A DNA stretch of 64,000 bases from Salinarimonas sp. (GTDB lineage Bacteria > Pseudomonadota > Alphaproteobacteria > Rhizobiales > Beijerinckiaceae), in assembly GCF_040111675.1 (NCBI RefSeq), contig NZ_CP157794.1:4820444-4884443 (forward strand), read 5' to 3'. The position numbers were made by a program, and so were the translations under genes. The notes under the pieces are model-generated. The model ran no database searches and was not told where the DNA came from. It was given only the letters and a program-made list of their open reading frames with translations. Positions 1-8,062 of this stretch are shown here, one piece after another. Position 1 is the first letter of the stretch. Each line of letters starts with the position of its first letter.

Positions 1-696
1 GACATCCGCGAGAACGAGTTCGTCTCCCTGCTCGGCCCCTCCGGCTGCGGCAAGTCGACGGCCCTGCGCATCCTGGCGGGCCTCATCCCGGCGAGCCGCG
101 GCGCGGTCGACTGGGCCGGCGGCGGCGACGTCGACGCGCATCGCGGCGAGATCGGCTTCGTCTTCCAGGAGCCGACACTGATGCCCTGGGCGAGCGTCGC
201 CGACAACGTCTACCTGCCGCTGCGCCTGCGCGGCGTCTCCCGGCGGCATGCGCAGGACGCGATCGACTTCTGCCTCGATCTCGTCGGCCTCTCGAAGTTC
301 GCCGAGGCCTATCCGCGCGAGCTCTCCGGCGGCATGAAGATGCGCGTCTCCATCGCCCGCGCCCTGTCGCTGCGGCCGAAGATCCTGCTGATGGACGAGC
401 CCTTCGCGGCGCTCGACGAGATCACCCGCTTCAAGCTCAACGACGACCTCCTGCGCCTGCAGGGCGAGTTCGGCTGCACGGTCGTCTTCGTCACCCATTC
501 GGTGTACGAAAGCGTCTACCTGTCGACGCGGATCGTGGTGATGGCGGCGCGGCCGGGGCGGATCGTCGAGGAGATCGAGGTGGCGGCCCCCCATCCGCGC
601 ACGGAGGCGTTCCGCACGACGCCGCTCTACGGCGAGCTCTGCCGCCGGGCGAGCGCGGCGCTCCACGGCGCCATGGGCGCCGACGAGCATCTGTGA
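1..696 (+). CDS. ABC transporter ATP-binding protein, NitT/TauT (SsuB/TauB) type, 5' partial
   Basis: Cytoplasmic ATPase of an importer of the nitrate/sulfonate/taurine class. The frame is open from base 1, so the N-terminus lies outside the window. Visible in order are Walker A (GPSGCGKST, near bases 37-60), a Q-loop (FQEPTLMPW), the ABC signature LSGGMKMR, Walker B (ILLMDEP) and the switch histidine in VTHSVYES. The next gene is the matching permease, starting 12 bases after this stop. The substrate-binding protein is not in view and may lie upstream. The family also imports pyrimidines and thiamine precursors, and the deaminase-like gene two places downstream favours a nitrogen heterocycle as substrate. 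That is inference from context only. Confidence 0.93.
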   Translation, partial: DIRENEFVSLLGPSGCGKSTALRILAGLIPASRGAVDWAGGGDVDAHRGEIGFVFQEPTLMPWASVADNVYLPLRLRGVSRRHAQDAIDFCLDLVGLSKFAEAYPRELSGGMKMRVSIARALSLRPKILLMDEPFAALDEITRFKLNDDLLRLQGEFGCTVVFVTHSVYESVYLSTRIVVMAARPGRIVEEIEVAAPHPRTEAFRTTPLYGELCRRASAALHGAMGADEHL

Positions 697-707
697 GGGA
701 GGCCGGC

Positions 708-1661
708 ATGACCGACGCGCGCACCGCCGCCGACCGTCCGGAGGGGGCCGAGATCTGGGCCGCCGCCGCTGCCGCGCCGCCCACCGCCGAGGCGGCGAAA
801 GCCGCGCCCGCGGCGAGCCCGCCCGGCGAGGGCCGGGACCTCTCCCGCATCCTGCGCGTGGCGCTGCCGCTCGCGGTCTTCGCCCTCGTGATCTGGGGCT
901 GGGAGACCTACGTCGTCGCCTACGAGGTGCCGCACTACATCCTTCCGGCGCCGACGCGCATCATGGAGACCATGATCGAGGACTGGCCGATCCTGTTCGG
1001 CTCCCTGCTGCAGACCCTGCGCACGACCTTTCTCGGGCTGATCCTCGCCGTCGCCGGCGGCGTCTCCCTCGCCGTGCTGCTCTCGCTGTCGCGGCTGATC
1101 GAGTATTCGCTCTATCCCTACGCCGTGGTGCTGCAGGTGACGCCCGTCGTCGCCATCTCGCCGCTGCTGCTCATCTACATGCCGCAGGAGGCGGCCGTCC
1201 TCACCTGCGCCTGGATCGTGGCCTTCTTCCCGATCCTGTCGAACACCACGCTCGGCCTGCAATCCGTCGACCGGAACCTGCTCGAGCTGTTCGACCTCTA
1301 CGGCGCGACGAAGCCGAAATGGGCGCCGCACTGGCTCGGGCGCTTCCTGTCGCGGGTGAAGGCGCTTTGGTACCTGCGCCGCCCGGCGGCGCTGCCCTTC
1401 TTCCTCGCCGGGCTGAAGATCGCCGGCGGCCTCGCGCTGATCGGCGCGGTCGTCGCGGAGATCGCGGCCGGCTCCGCCGGCGCGGGCTCGGGCCTCGCCT
1501 ACCGCATCCTGGAGAGCCAGTTCCGGCTCAACATCCCCCGCCTCTTCGCGGCGCTCGCGCTCCTGTCGGTGACCGGCGTCGTGATCTTCCTCGCCATGTC
1601 GGGCCTGTCGCACATGCTCCTGCGGCGCTGGCACGAGAGCGCGCTGAAGCAGGAGCGCTGA
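708..1661 (+). CDS. ABC transporter permease, NitT/TauT (SsuC/TauC) type
   Basis: Inner-membrane channel subunit of the importer whose ATPase is encoded just upstream; about 317 residues. After a roughly 45-residue Ala/Pro-rich cytoplasmic N-terminus there is a first membrane segment (VALPLAVFALVIWGW) and then the six-helix BPD-transport domain. The coupling (EAA-like) region is around FDLYGATKPKW..., followed by GLKIAGGLALIGAVVAEI. ATG at 708 is preferred because GGAGG lies 6-7 bases upstream; a GTG at 693 overlapping the previous stop is possible but gives an odd extension. The stop is directly followed by the ATG of the amidohydrolase, so the genes are cotranscribed. Confidence 0.92.
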   Translation: MTDARTAADRPEGAEIWAAAAAAPPTAEAAKAAPAASPPGEGRDLSRILRVALPLAVFALVIWGWETYVVAYEVPHYILPAPTRIMETMIEDWPILFGSLLQTLRTTFLGLILAVAGGVSLAVLLSLSRLIEYSLYPYAVVLQVTPVVAISPLLLIYMPQEAAVLTCAWIVAFFPILSNTTLGLQSVDRNLLELFDLYGATKPKWAPHWLGRFLSRVKALWYLRRPAALPFFLAGLKIAGGLALIGAVVAEIAAGSAGAGSGLAYRILESQFRLNIPRLFAALALLSVTGVVIFLAMSGLSHMLLRRWHESALKQER

Positions 1662-3029
1662 ATGAGCGAGACGCCGCCCCCACGCACCTTCGCCGAGCTG
1701 CGGCGGAGCTTCCCCGAGGAACGCGCCTTCCGCATCGAGAATGCCCGCGCGCCGCTCTGCCTGCTCGCCGCGCACGGCGTCGCCGGCGACGCGCACGGCT
1801 TCGCGCGGGTGGACGTGATGGTGGAGGACGGGCGCATCGCCGGCATCGGCGCGGCAGGCGGCTTCCACCTCGACGGCGAGGACCTGCCGAAGCTCGACGT
1901 CGGCGGGCGCATCCTGCTGCCGCGCCTCGTCGACGTGCACACGCATATCGACAAGGGCCACATCTGGCCCCGCCGCGCCAACCCGGACGGCACCTTCATG
2001 GGCGCGCTGACCTCGGCCGAGGCGGATCGCGAGGCGAACTGGTCGGCGGACGACGTCGCCCGGCGCATGGACTTCTCCCTGCGCTCGGCCTACGCCCACG
2101 GCACCGGCGCCCTGCGCACCCACATCGACTCCGTCGGCAAGCAGACGGCGATCTCCTGGCCGGTCTTCGCCGAGCTGCGCGAGTCCTGGCGCGGGCGCAT
2201 GGCCCTGCAGGCGACGGCGCTCTTCCCCATCGACCTGATCTGGCAGGACGAGGCCGAGTTCCGCGAGATCGTCGCCGCCGTCGCCCGCCATGGCGGCGTT
2301 CTCGGCGGCGTCACCTATCTCGGCGAGGCGCCGGGCGCGCGGCTGGACGCCGCGCTCGACACGCTGTTCCAGGCCGCCGCGGCGGAGGGGCTCGACCTCG
2401 ACCTCCACGTCGACGAGAGCCTGGAGCCGCAGGCGCGCACGCTGGAGCGCATCGCCGACGCGGCGCTCCGCACCCGTTTCGCCGGCCGCGTCCTCGCCGG
2501 CCATTGCTGCTCGCTCGCGATCCACGACGAGGCCGAGCGCAAGCGGGTGGTCGACAAGGTGGCGGAGGCGCGCATCGCGGTCGTGTCGCTGCCGATGTGC
2601 AACATGTATCTCCAGGACCGCGCCTCGGGGCGCACGCCGCGCTGGCGCGGGGTCGCGCCCCTGCACGAGCTGCGCGCGGCGGGCGCGCCGGTCATGGTCG
2701 CCTCCGACAACACCCGCGACCCGTTCCACGCCTACGGCGACCTCGACATGCTCGAGGTGTTCCGCGAGGCGACGCGGATCCTCCATCTCGACCATTCGTC
2801 CCACGATTGGCTGCGCGCCGTCGCGGCGACGCCGGCGGACCTGATGGATCTCGACCGCGCCGGGCGGCTCGAGGCCGGCGACCCCGCCGACATGATCCTG
2901 CTTCCCGCCCGCTCGACCGACGAATTGCTGGCGCGACCGCACGCCGACCGGCTGGTGATCGTCGCGGGCGAGGCGATCGACGCGCGGCCGCCGGACTATG
3001 CCGAGCTCGACGACCTGATGCAGCGCTGA
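1662..3029 (+). CDS. Cytosine-deaminase-like amidohydrolase
   Basis: 455-residue metal-dependent hydrolase of the amidohydrolase superfamily, CodA-like branch. Metal ligands can be followed: HTHID (H-x-H, about residue 92), HVDES (about 250), AGHCC (about 285) and the catalytic aspartate region ASDNTRDPF (about 350). The spacing and the segments CNMYLQDR and RWRGV parallel CodA's NIHLQGR and KRRGI. The likely chemistry is hydrolytic deamination or ring-amide opening of a pyrimidine-like substrate. It starts directly after the permease stop and is followed by an FAD oxidoreductase, which suggests one uptake-and-degradation pathway. The exact substrate cannot be read from the sequence. Confidence 0.85.
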   Translation: MSETPPPRTFAELRRSFPEERAFRIENARAPLCLLAAHGVAGDAHGFARVDVMVEDGRIAGIGAAGGFHLDGEDLPKLDVGGRILLPRLVDVHTHIDKGHIWPRRANPDGTFMGALTSAEADREANWSADDVARRMDFSLRSAYAHGTGALRTHIDSVGKQTAISWPVFAELRESWRGRMALQATALFPIDLIWQDEAEFREIVAAVARHGGVLGGVTYLGEAPGARLDAALDTLFQAAAAEGLDLDLHVDESLEPQARTLERIADAALRTRFAGRVLAGHCCSLAIHDEAERKRVVDKVAEARIAVVSLPMCNMYLQDRASGRTPRWRGVAPLHELRAAGAPVMVASDNTRDPFHAYGDLDMLEVFREATRILHLDHSSHDWLRAVAATPADLMDLDRAGRLEAGDPADMILLPARSTDELLARPHADRLVIVAGEAIDARPPDYAELDDLMQR

Positions 3030-3066
3030 ACGCCGCCGAGAAAGACGTTCCCCGACAGGAGTGACC

Positions 3067-4482
3067 ATGAGCGCCCGCTACGACATCGACGCCCTCGAGA
3101 GCCGCCTCGACGGCATCAAGACCGAACGGAACCCGGCGCTGGTCAAGCAGAAGAGCCGCGACTTCTACTGGTACTCGCCCACCCTCAAGCGCCAGCTCGA
3201 GCAGGTCGTCGGCGACGTCGTGGTCTTCCCGAAATCGGAGGATGAGGTGGTGCGCACGCTGGCGGCGGCGCATGCGCTCGGCATCCCGGTGACGCCGCGG
3301 GGCACAGGCACCGGCAATTACGGCCAGGCCATGCCGCTGTCCGGCGGGATCGTGCTCGACCTCTCGCTCTTCAACGAGGTCAGGGAGATCCACCTCGGCC
3401 GCGTCGTCGCCGAGCCCGGCGCGGTGATCGCGGCCATGGACAAGGAGACCCGGGCCCATTCGCGCCAGGAGATCCGCCTCCATCCCTCGACCTACCACAC
3501 CGCCTCGATCGGCGGCTTCATCGCCGGGGGATCGGGCGGCGTCGGCTCGATCCGCTGGGGCGGCCTGCGGGACGCGGGCAACATCATCCGCCTCAAGGTC
3601 GTCACCATGGAGGCGAGCCCGCGGGTGCTGGAGCTCACCGGCGACGACCTGCACAAGGTCTCCCACGCCTACGGCACCAACGGCATCATCACCGAGGTGG
3701 AGATGCCGCTCTGCCCGGCCTATGCCTGGGTCGACGTCATCCTCGGCTTCGACTCGCTGCGGGCCGCGACCGAGTTCGCCAATGCCGCCGGCGAGCAGGA
3801 CGGGCTGCTCCTGAAGGAGCTCGCCGTCGTCGCCGCGCCGACGCCGCACGACCATTTCAAGCGCCACCAGAAATTCCTGCCGCGCGAGAAGCATCTCGTC
3901 CTGGCCATGGTCGCGGATTTCGCGCTCGATCCCTACCTCGCCTTCGCGAAGCGCTGGCGCGGGGCAGAGGTGCTGTTCCGCAACGACGCGCTGCCGCCGG
4001 AGGACCTGAAGGGGCTGCCGCCGGTCTTCGAGCTGTCGTGGAACCACACGACGCTCAGGGCGCTTCGCGACGACCCCTCGATCACCTATCTCCAGGTGCT
4101 CTACCCGTTCCCGAACCAGGTCGAGCTCGTCACCCGCATTCACGAGCGCTTCGGGGACGAGGTGCTCTGCCACCTGGAGTTCGTGCGCTTCGACGGCAAG
4201 GTCACCTGCTTCGGCCTGCCGCTCGTGCGCTTCACCACGGAGGAACGGCTCGAGGAGATCATGGCGATCCACGAGGAGATGGGCGCGCCGATCTTCAACC
4301 CGCACCGCTACACGCTGGAGGAGGGCGGCATGAAGCAGACCGACGAGGTCCAGCTCGCCTTCAAGCGCGAGGCCGACCCGCAGGGCCTGCTCAACCCCGG
4401 CAAGATGATCGCCTGGGAGGACCCGAGCTACGACTTCAAGTCGGGCAAGACCTTCCTGTTCCGCGGCCTGGCGGAGGGGTGA
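3067..4482 (+). CDS. FAD-binding oxidoreductase (GlcD/PCMH family)
   Basis: About 471 residues. The N-terminal half is a PCMH-type FAD-binding domain: VVFPKSEDEVVRTL, then the FAD pyrophosphate-binding stretch TPRGTGTGNYGQ, then GGFIAGGSGGVGSIRWGG. The C-terminal part resembles FAD-linked oxidase domains and ends with the typical DPQGLLNPGKMI. It probably oxidises a hydroxyl or amine group of the compound handled by the neighbouring amidohydrolase; electron acceptor and substrate are unknown. ATG at 3067 is chosen because AGGAG sits 5 bases upstream; a GTG at 3061 lies inside that ribosome binding site. It is part of the run of same-strand genes 1-5716. Confidence 0.88.
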   Translation: MSARYDIDALESRLDGIKTERNPALVKQKSRDFYWYSPTLKRQLEQVVGDVVVFPKSEDEVVRTLAAAHALGIPVTPRGTGTGNYGQAMPLSGGIVLDLSLFNEVREIHLGRVVAEPGAVIAAMDKETRAHSRQEIRLHPSTYHTASIGGFIAGGSGGVGSIRWGGLRDAGNIIRLKVVTMEASPRVLELTGDDLHKVSHAYGTNGIITEVEMPLCPAYAWVDVILGFDSLRAATEFANAAGEQDGLLLKELAVVAAPTPHDHFKRHQKFLPREKHLVLAMVADFALDPYLAFAKRWRGAEVLFRNDALPPEDLKGLPPVFELSWNHTTLRALRDDPSITYLQVLYPFPNQVELVTRIHERFGDEVLCHLEFVRFDGKVTCFGLPLVRFTTEERLEEIMAIHEEMGAPIFNPHRYTLEEGGMKQTDEVQLAFKREADPQGLLNPGKMIAWEDPSYDFKSGKTFLFRGLAEG

Positions 4483-4541
4483 GATGCGGCGGGCGGGCGT
4501 CTCCCCTCTCCACGAGGGAGCGGGAAGGAGTTGCTGCTGAC

Positions 4542-5123
4542 ATGCGTATCCTCGTCCTCTACGCCCATCCCGATCCGGAGAGCTACGTCGCCGCCCTCCA
4601 CCGCACCGTCGTCGAGACGCTGACCGCGCGGGGCCACGAGGTCGACGATTGCGACCTCTATGCCGAGGGCTTCGAGCCGGTGCTCTCGCTCGCCGAGCGG
4701 CGGGGCTATCACGACGTGCCCGGCAACCGCCTGCCGGTGGAGGACTACGTCCGCCGGCTCGAGGCGGCGGAGGGGCTCGTCCTCGTCAACCCGGTCTGGA
4801 ACTTCGGCTTCCCCGCGATCCTGAAGGGCTTCCTCGACCGGGTCTTCCTCCCCGGCGTGAGCTTCAGGATCGAGGACGGGCGCGTCGCGCCGAACCTCCG
4901 GCACATCCGGCTGCTGATGGGGGTGACGACCTACGGCGCGAGCCGCTGGCGCGCCTTCGTCATGGGCGACCCGCCGCGCAGATGCGTCATGCGCATGCTG
5001 CGCGTCCTCGCCGCGCCGACCGCCAAGGCCGCCTACCTCGCCCATTACGACATGAACAACGCCACGCCCGAGAGCCGCGGCGCCTTCCTGAAACGGGTCG
5101 AGACGACCCTCGCGAGCGTCTGA
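4542..5123 (+). CDS. NAD(P)H-dependent flavodoxin-fold oxidoreductase, copy 1
   Basis: 193-residue protein of the Flavodoxin_2 (NQO/KefF/MdaB-like) family, a soluble FMN or FAD quinone/azo-type reductase. It has the start MRILVLYAHPDPES, the phosphate-binding HPxPxS motif of the family, then LVLVNPVWNFGFPAILKGFLDRVF, the flavin-binding P-x-W-x(5)-A-x-L-K-G-x-x-D-R signature, and TTYGAS. An AGGAG-like site (GGGAAGGAG) lies 11 bases before the ATG. It is followed two bases later by a paralogue. In this operon it may recycle a cofactor or reduce a pathway intermediate, which is inference. Confidence 0.86.
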   Translation: MRILVLYAHPDPESYVAALHRTVVETLTARGHEVDDCDLYAEGFEPVLSLAERRGYHDVPGNRLPVEDYVRRLEAAEGLVLVNPVWNFGFPAILKGFLDRVFLPGVSFRIEDGRVAPNLRHIRLLMGVTTYGASRWRAFVMGDPPRRCVMRMLRVLAAPTAKAAYLAHYDMNNATPESRGAFLKRVETTLASV

Positions 5124-5125
5124 GC

Positions 5126-5716
5126 ATGCGCGTCCTCCTGGTCTATTGCCACCCGGTCCCCGAGAGCTTCAACGCCGCGATCCGCGACCGCGCCATCGCG
5201 GCGCTGGAGGAGGCGGGCCACACGGTCGACCTCTTGGATCTCTACGCGGAGGGCTTCGACCCGGTCCTCTCCGCCGACGAGCGCCGGGCCTATCACGAGC
5301 CGGGCGCGAACGAGGCGCCGGTGGCCGATCACCTCGCCCGGTTGAAGGCGGCGGACGCGCTGATCTTCGTCCATCCCACATGGTGGTACGGCCCCCCGGC
5401 CATGCTCAAGGGCTGGCTCGACCGGGTCTGGGTGCCGCACGCGACCTTCGAGATGCCCAGGCCCGGCAAGCCGATCGGCCGGGTGCTCACCAACATCCGG
5501 ATCGTCGGCGCGATCTCGACGCTGGGCGCGCCGCGCTGGTGGTGGTTCTTCATGGGGATGCCGGGGCGGCGGATGCTGCTCACCGGGCTCTCCGTTCTGT
5601 GCGCGCCGGGGTGCAAGACCTTCTGGCTCGGCCTGCACGAGATGGATTCCGCGCCCCTCGAGCGCCGCACCCGCTTCCTCGACACGGTCGCCGCGCGCCT
5701 GAAGCGCCTCGCCTGA
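5126..5716 (+). CDS. NAD(P)H-dependent flavodoxin-fold oxidoreductase, copy 2
   Basis: 196-residue paralogue of the gene immediately upstream. Shared blocks include the N-terminus (MRVLLVYCHPVPES), the DLYAEGFDPVLS segment (DLYAEGFEPVLS in copy 1), and the flavin motif HPTWWYGPPAMLKGWLDRVW. The two likely arose by tandem duplication and could form a heterodimer, since this family is usually dimeric. The ATG follows the previous stop by two bases, implying translational coupling. This is the last gene of the left-edge cluster. Confidence 0.86.
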   Translation: MRVLLVYCHPVPESFNAAIRDRAIAALEEAGHTVDLLDLYAEGFDPVLSADERRAYHEPGANEAPVADHLARLKAADALIFVHPTWWYGPPAMLKGWLDRVWVPHATFEMPRPGKPIGRVLTNIRIVGAISTLGAPRWWWFFMGMPGRRMLLTGLSVLCAPGCKTFWLGLHEMDSAPLERRTRFLDTVAARLKRLA

Positions 5717-5784
5717 GCCTCGACACGCGCGCGGCCGCGCCCTAACCCTTTCGCCCTGCGCGACGCGAGCACGGGAGGGGCGTC

Positions 5785-6261
5785 ATGAAGATCGTCGAGG
5801 AGTTCAAGACCTTCGCGCTGAAGGGCAACGTGGTGGATCTGGCGGTCGGCGTCATCATCGGCGCCGCCTTCTCGCGGATCGTCTCCTCGCTGGTCGAGGA
5901 CGTGTTCACGCCCCTCATCGGCCTCGTCACCGGCGGGCTCGATTTCACCAACTACTTCATCGCGCTCTCGCCCGAGGTCACCGCCACCACGCTCGCGGAG
6001 GCGCGCGAGCAGGGCGCGGTGATCGCCTACGGCTCCTTCCTGACGGCGGCGATCAACTTCCTCATCGTCGCGCTCGTGCTGTTCTTCGTCATCCGCGGCA
6101 TCAACCGCCTGCGCGCACGCCAGGAGGAGGAGGTCGCGGCCGCGCCGACGCCGCCCGCCGAGCCCGAGATTCCGGCGGACGTGAAGCTGCTGGCCGAGAT
6201 CCGCGACATTCTGGCCGGAGGGGGCGAGAAAATTTCGCGAACCGGGCCAGAAAGCCATTGA
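5785..6261 (+). CDS. mscL: Large-conductance mechanosensitive channel MscL
   Basis: 158 residues, close to the usual 130-150 of MscL with a slightly longer charged tail. The N-terminus KIVEEFKTFALKGNVVDLAVGVIIGAAFSRIVSSLVEDVF is the canonical S1/TM1 pore helix. TM2 (AAINFLIVALVLFFVIRGINRL) follows a periplasmic loop of about 45 residues. The C-terminal bundle PPAEPEIPADVKLLAEIRDIL is also typical. GGGAGGGG lies about 5 bases before the ATG. It acts in the inner membrane as an emergency release valve on osmotic downshock. A promoter-like TTGATC-17-TAGTTT for the next gene overlaps its last codons. Confidence 0.97.
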   Translation: MKIVEEFKTFALKGNVVDLAVGVIIGAAFSRIVSSLVEDVFTPLIGLVTGGLDFTNYFIALSPEVTATTLAEAREQGAVIAYGSFLTAAINFLIVALVLFFVIRGINRLRARQEEEVAAAPTPPAEPEIPADVKLLAEIRDILAGGGEKISRTGPESH

Positions 6262-6286
6262 TCCCGCAGGGAATCGGCATTAGTTT
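6258..6286 (+). promoter_or_regulatory. Candidate promoter for the decarboxylase leader
   Basis: TTGATC at 6258-6263, a 17-base spacer, and TAGTTT at 6281-6286 resemble a sigma-70 promoter. It overlaps the 3' end of mscL and would give a transcript with a leader of roughly 440 nt before the decarboxylase. Assigned by eye only. Confidence 0.4.
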
Positions 6287-6289
6287 CGC

Positions 6290-6731
6290 GCTTGCCCAAT
6301 TTCGCACGTGCCTGTGGTCGCGTGCCGGTCGGTGGGCATCCGGGCAAGAGACCGGACAGCCGCCCGGGGGAGACTTCCCTCGACACCCCTGACCGGCAGC
6401 CGGAGGCGAAACCGGCGCACTCCGCCCTCCGCGGGGAACGCGACTTAAAGCAACGACGACACGGGCTTTTTTGGTCTCGATCGGCCCTCCAAAGGTCGAT
6501 CACCGAAGAGGCTTGTCTCATCATTGCCGGGCGTGCGGACGGGTTATCCCGCTCCAATCCATGGCAGCACGTCGGGTCGCTCCGCCGACCGCGCATTCGC
6601 GTCTCCAAAGCGCGCTTGCTCGGCCGACAGGCGTCCCATCGAGCTCCGCGGCCTTTGGCAAGGTCGCGATCGTGATCCAATCGGTGGCCGCATCGCAACG
6701 GCCGCCCGCGAGCCTATGGGGAAGAGCGCCG
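6290..6731 (+). ncRNA. Long 5' leader of the decarboxylase, candidate speF-type structured RNA
   Basis: About 440 bases without a convincing gene, directly before an ornithine-decarboxylase-like gene. In Alphaproteobacteria such genes are known to be preceded by the conserved speF RNA motif. Seen here are a hairpin at 6479-6501 (8-base-pair arms, loop of 7, one G-U pair), a T6 run at 6467-6472 just before it, and several GC-rich complementary blocks. These fit a regulatory leader. I did not match the published consensus base by base, so the family name is an inference from position. Confidence 0.45.
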
Positions 6732-7883
6732 ATGACCGAGCGCATTCGTGAGTTCCTGCGCCGTCGCCGTGAGGACGGGCCCTGCCTCGTCGTCGACCTC
6801 GAGGTCGTCCGCGAGAACTATTTCAAGTTCGCCCGCGCCCTGCCGGACACGCGCGTCTTCTACGCCGTGAAGGCCAACCCGGAGCCGGAGCTGCTGGCGC
6901 TGCTGGCCGAGCTCGGCTCGTCGTTCGACACGGCCTCCGTCGTCGAGATCGAGCTCGCGCTCGCCGCCGGCGCCACGCCCGACCGGGTCTCCTTCGGCAA
7001 CACGATCAAGAAGGAGCGCGACATCGCCCGCGCCCTCGAGCTCGGCGTGCGCCTGTTCGCCGTCGATTGCGAGGCCGAGGTCGAGAAGATCGCCCGCGCC
7101 AAGGCGCAGACCGGCGCCGAGGACGTGCAGGTCTTCTGCCGCATCCTCTGCGACGGCGCGGGCGCCGAGTGGCCGCTCTCGCGCAAGTTCGGCTGCGAGC
7201 CCGCCATGGCGGTCGAGGTGCTCGAGCACGCCCACCGCGTCGGGCTCGAGGCCTACGGCGTGTCCTTCCACGTCGGCTCGCAGCAGGGCAACACCGAGGC
7301 CTGGGACCAGGCGCTCGGCTCCGCGGCGGCGATCTTCCACGCCTGCGCCGAGAAGGGCATCCACCTGTCGATGGTCAATCTCGGCGGCGGCTTCCCGACC
7401 CGATACCTCAAGGACATCCCGGCGGTGGAGGCCTACGGCCAGTCCATCTTCGAGGCCCTGTCGCGCCACTTCGGCAACCGCATCCCGGCGACCATCATCG
7501 AGCCGGGCCGCGGCATGGTGGGCAATGCCGGCGTGATCGAGGCCGAGGTCGTGCTCGTCTCGAAGAAGAGCCGCGAGGCGGACGAGATCCGCTGGGTCTA
7601 TCTCGACATCGGCAAGTTCGGCGGCCTCGCCGAGACGATGGACGAGTCGATCCGCTACGCGATCCGCACCGACCGCGACGACGAGGACGCCACCGCGCCC
7701 TGCGTGCTCGCCGGCCCGACCTGCGATTCGGCCGACGTGCTCTACGAGAAGACCCCCTACCCGCTGCCCGTGTCGCTCTCCATCGGCGACAAGGTGCTGA
7801 TCGAGGGGACGGGCGCCTACACGACGACCTACGCGGCCGTGGCGTTCAACGGGTTTCCCCCGCTGAAGAGCTATGTGATCTGA
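6732..7883 (+). CDS. Ornithine/lysine decarboxylase, fold type III PLP enzyme
   Basis: 383-residue alanine-racemase-fold decarboxylase of the eukaryotic-type ODC/DapDC/LODC family, which makes putrescine or cadaverine for polyamine synthesis. The PLP lysine is in FYAVKANPEPELL (about residue 48). Other marks are SFGNTIKKERDI, the glycine-rich phosphate site NLGGGFPTRY (about 217), EPGRGMVGNAG, and the active-site cysteine in AGPTCDSADVLYE (about 330). ATG at 6732 follows GAAGAGCGCCG. A long leader upstream suggests polyamine feedback control. Ornithine versus lysine preference cannot be decided here. Confidence 0.92.
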   Translation: MTERIREFLRRRREDGPCLVVDLEVVRENYFKFARALPDTRVFYAVKANPEPELLALLAELGSSFDTASVVEIELALAAGATPDRVSFGNTIKKERDIARALELGVRLFAVDCEAEVEKIARAKAQTGAEDVQVFCRILCDGAGAEWPLSRKFGCEPAMAVEVLEHAHRVGLEAYGVSFHVGSQQGNTEAWDQALGSAAAIFHACAEKGIHLSMVNLGGGFPTRYLKDIPAVEAYGQSIFEALSRHFGNRIPATIIEPGRGMVGNAGVIEAEVVLVSKKSREADEIRWVYLDIGKFGGLAETMDESIRYAIRTDRDDEDATAPCVLAGPTCDSADVLYEKTPYPLPVSLSIGDKVLIEGTGAYTTTYAAVAFNGFPPLKSYVI

Positions 7884-7969
7884 GGGCGGGGCGGCGCCAC
7901 CTCCCGCAGAGGAGGAGGCCGTGCGCAGCACGGAGGGTGGGGCGGACGAGCGCGCCACGAGTCGAGACG

Positions 7970-8003
7970 AGGAAGCCCCTTCCGGCGACGGGAGGGGCTT
8001 CTT
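7970..8003 (+). terminator. Intrinsic terminator after the decarboxylase
   Basis: Perfect 9-bp stem GAAGCCCCT (7972-7980) with AGGGGCTTC (7993-8001), extendable by two pairs, and a 12-base loop. The T-tract is short. It lies between the decarboxylase stop and the convergent exonuclease gene, so it may act in both directions. Confidence 0.65.
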
Positions 8004-8062
8004 ACCTTCGAGCAGTCCGCCATTGGCGCAGAAAATCTTTCGTGCAGATCAAGGTGCACTTC

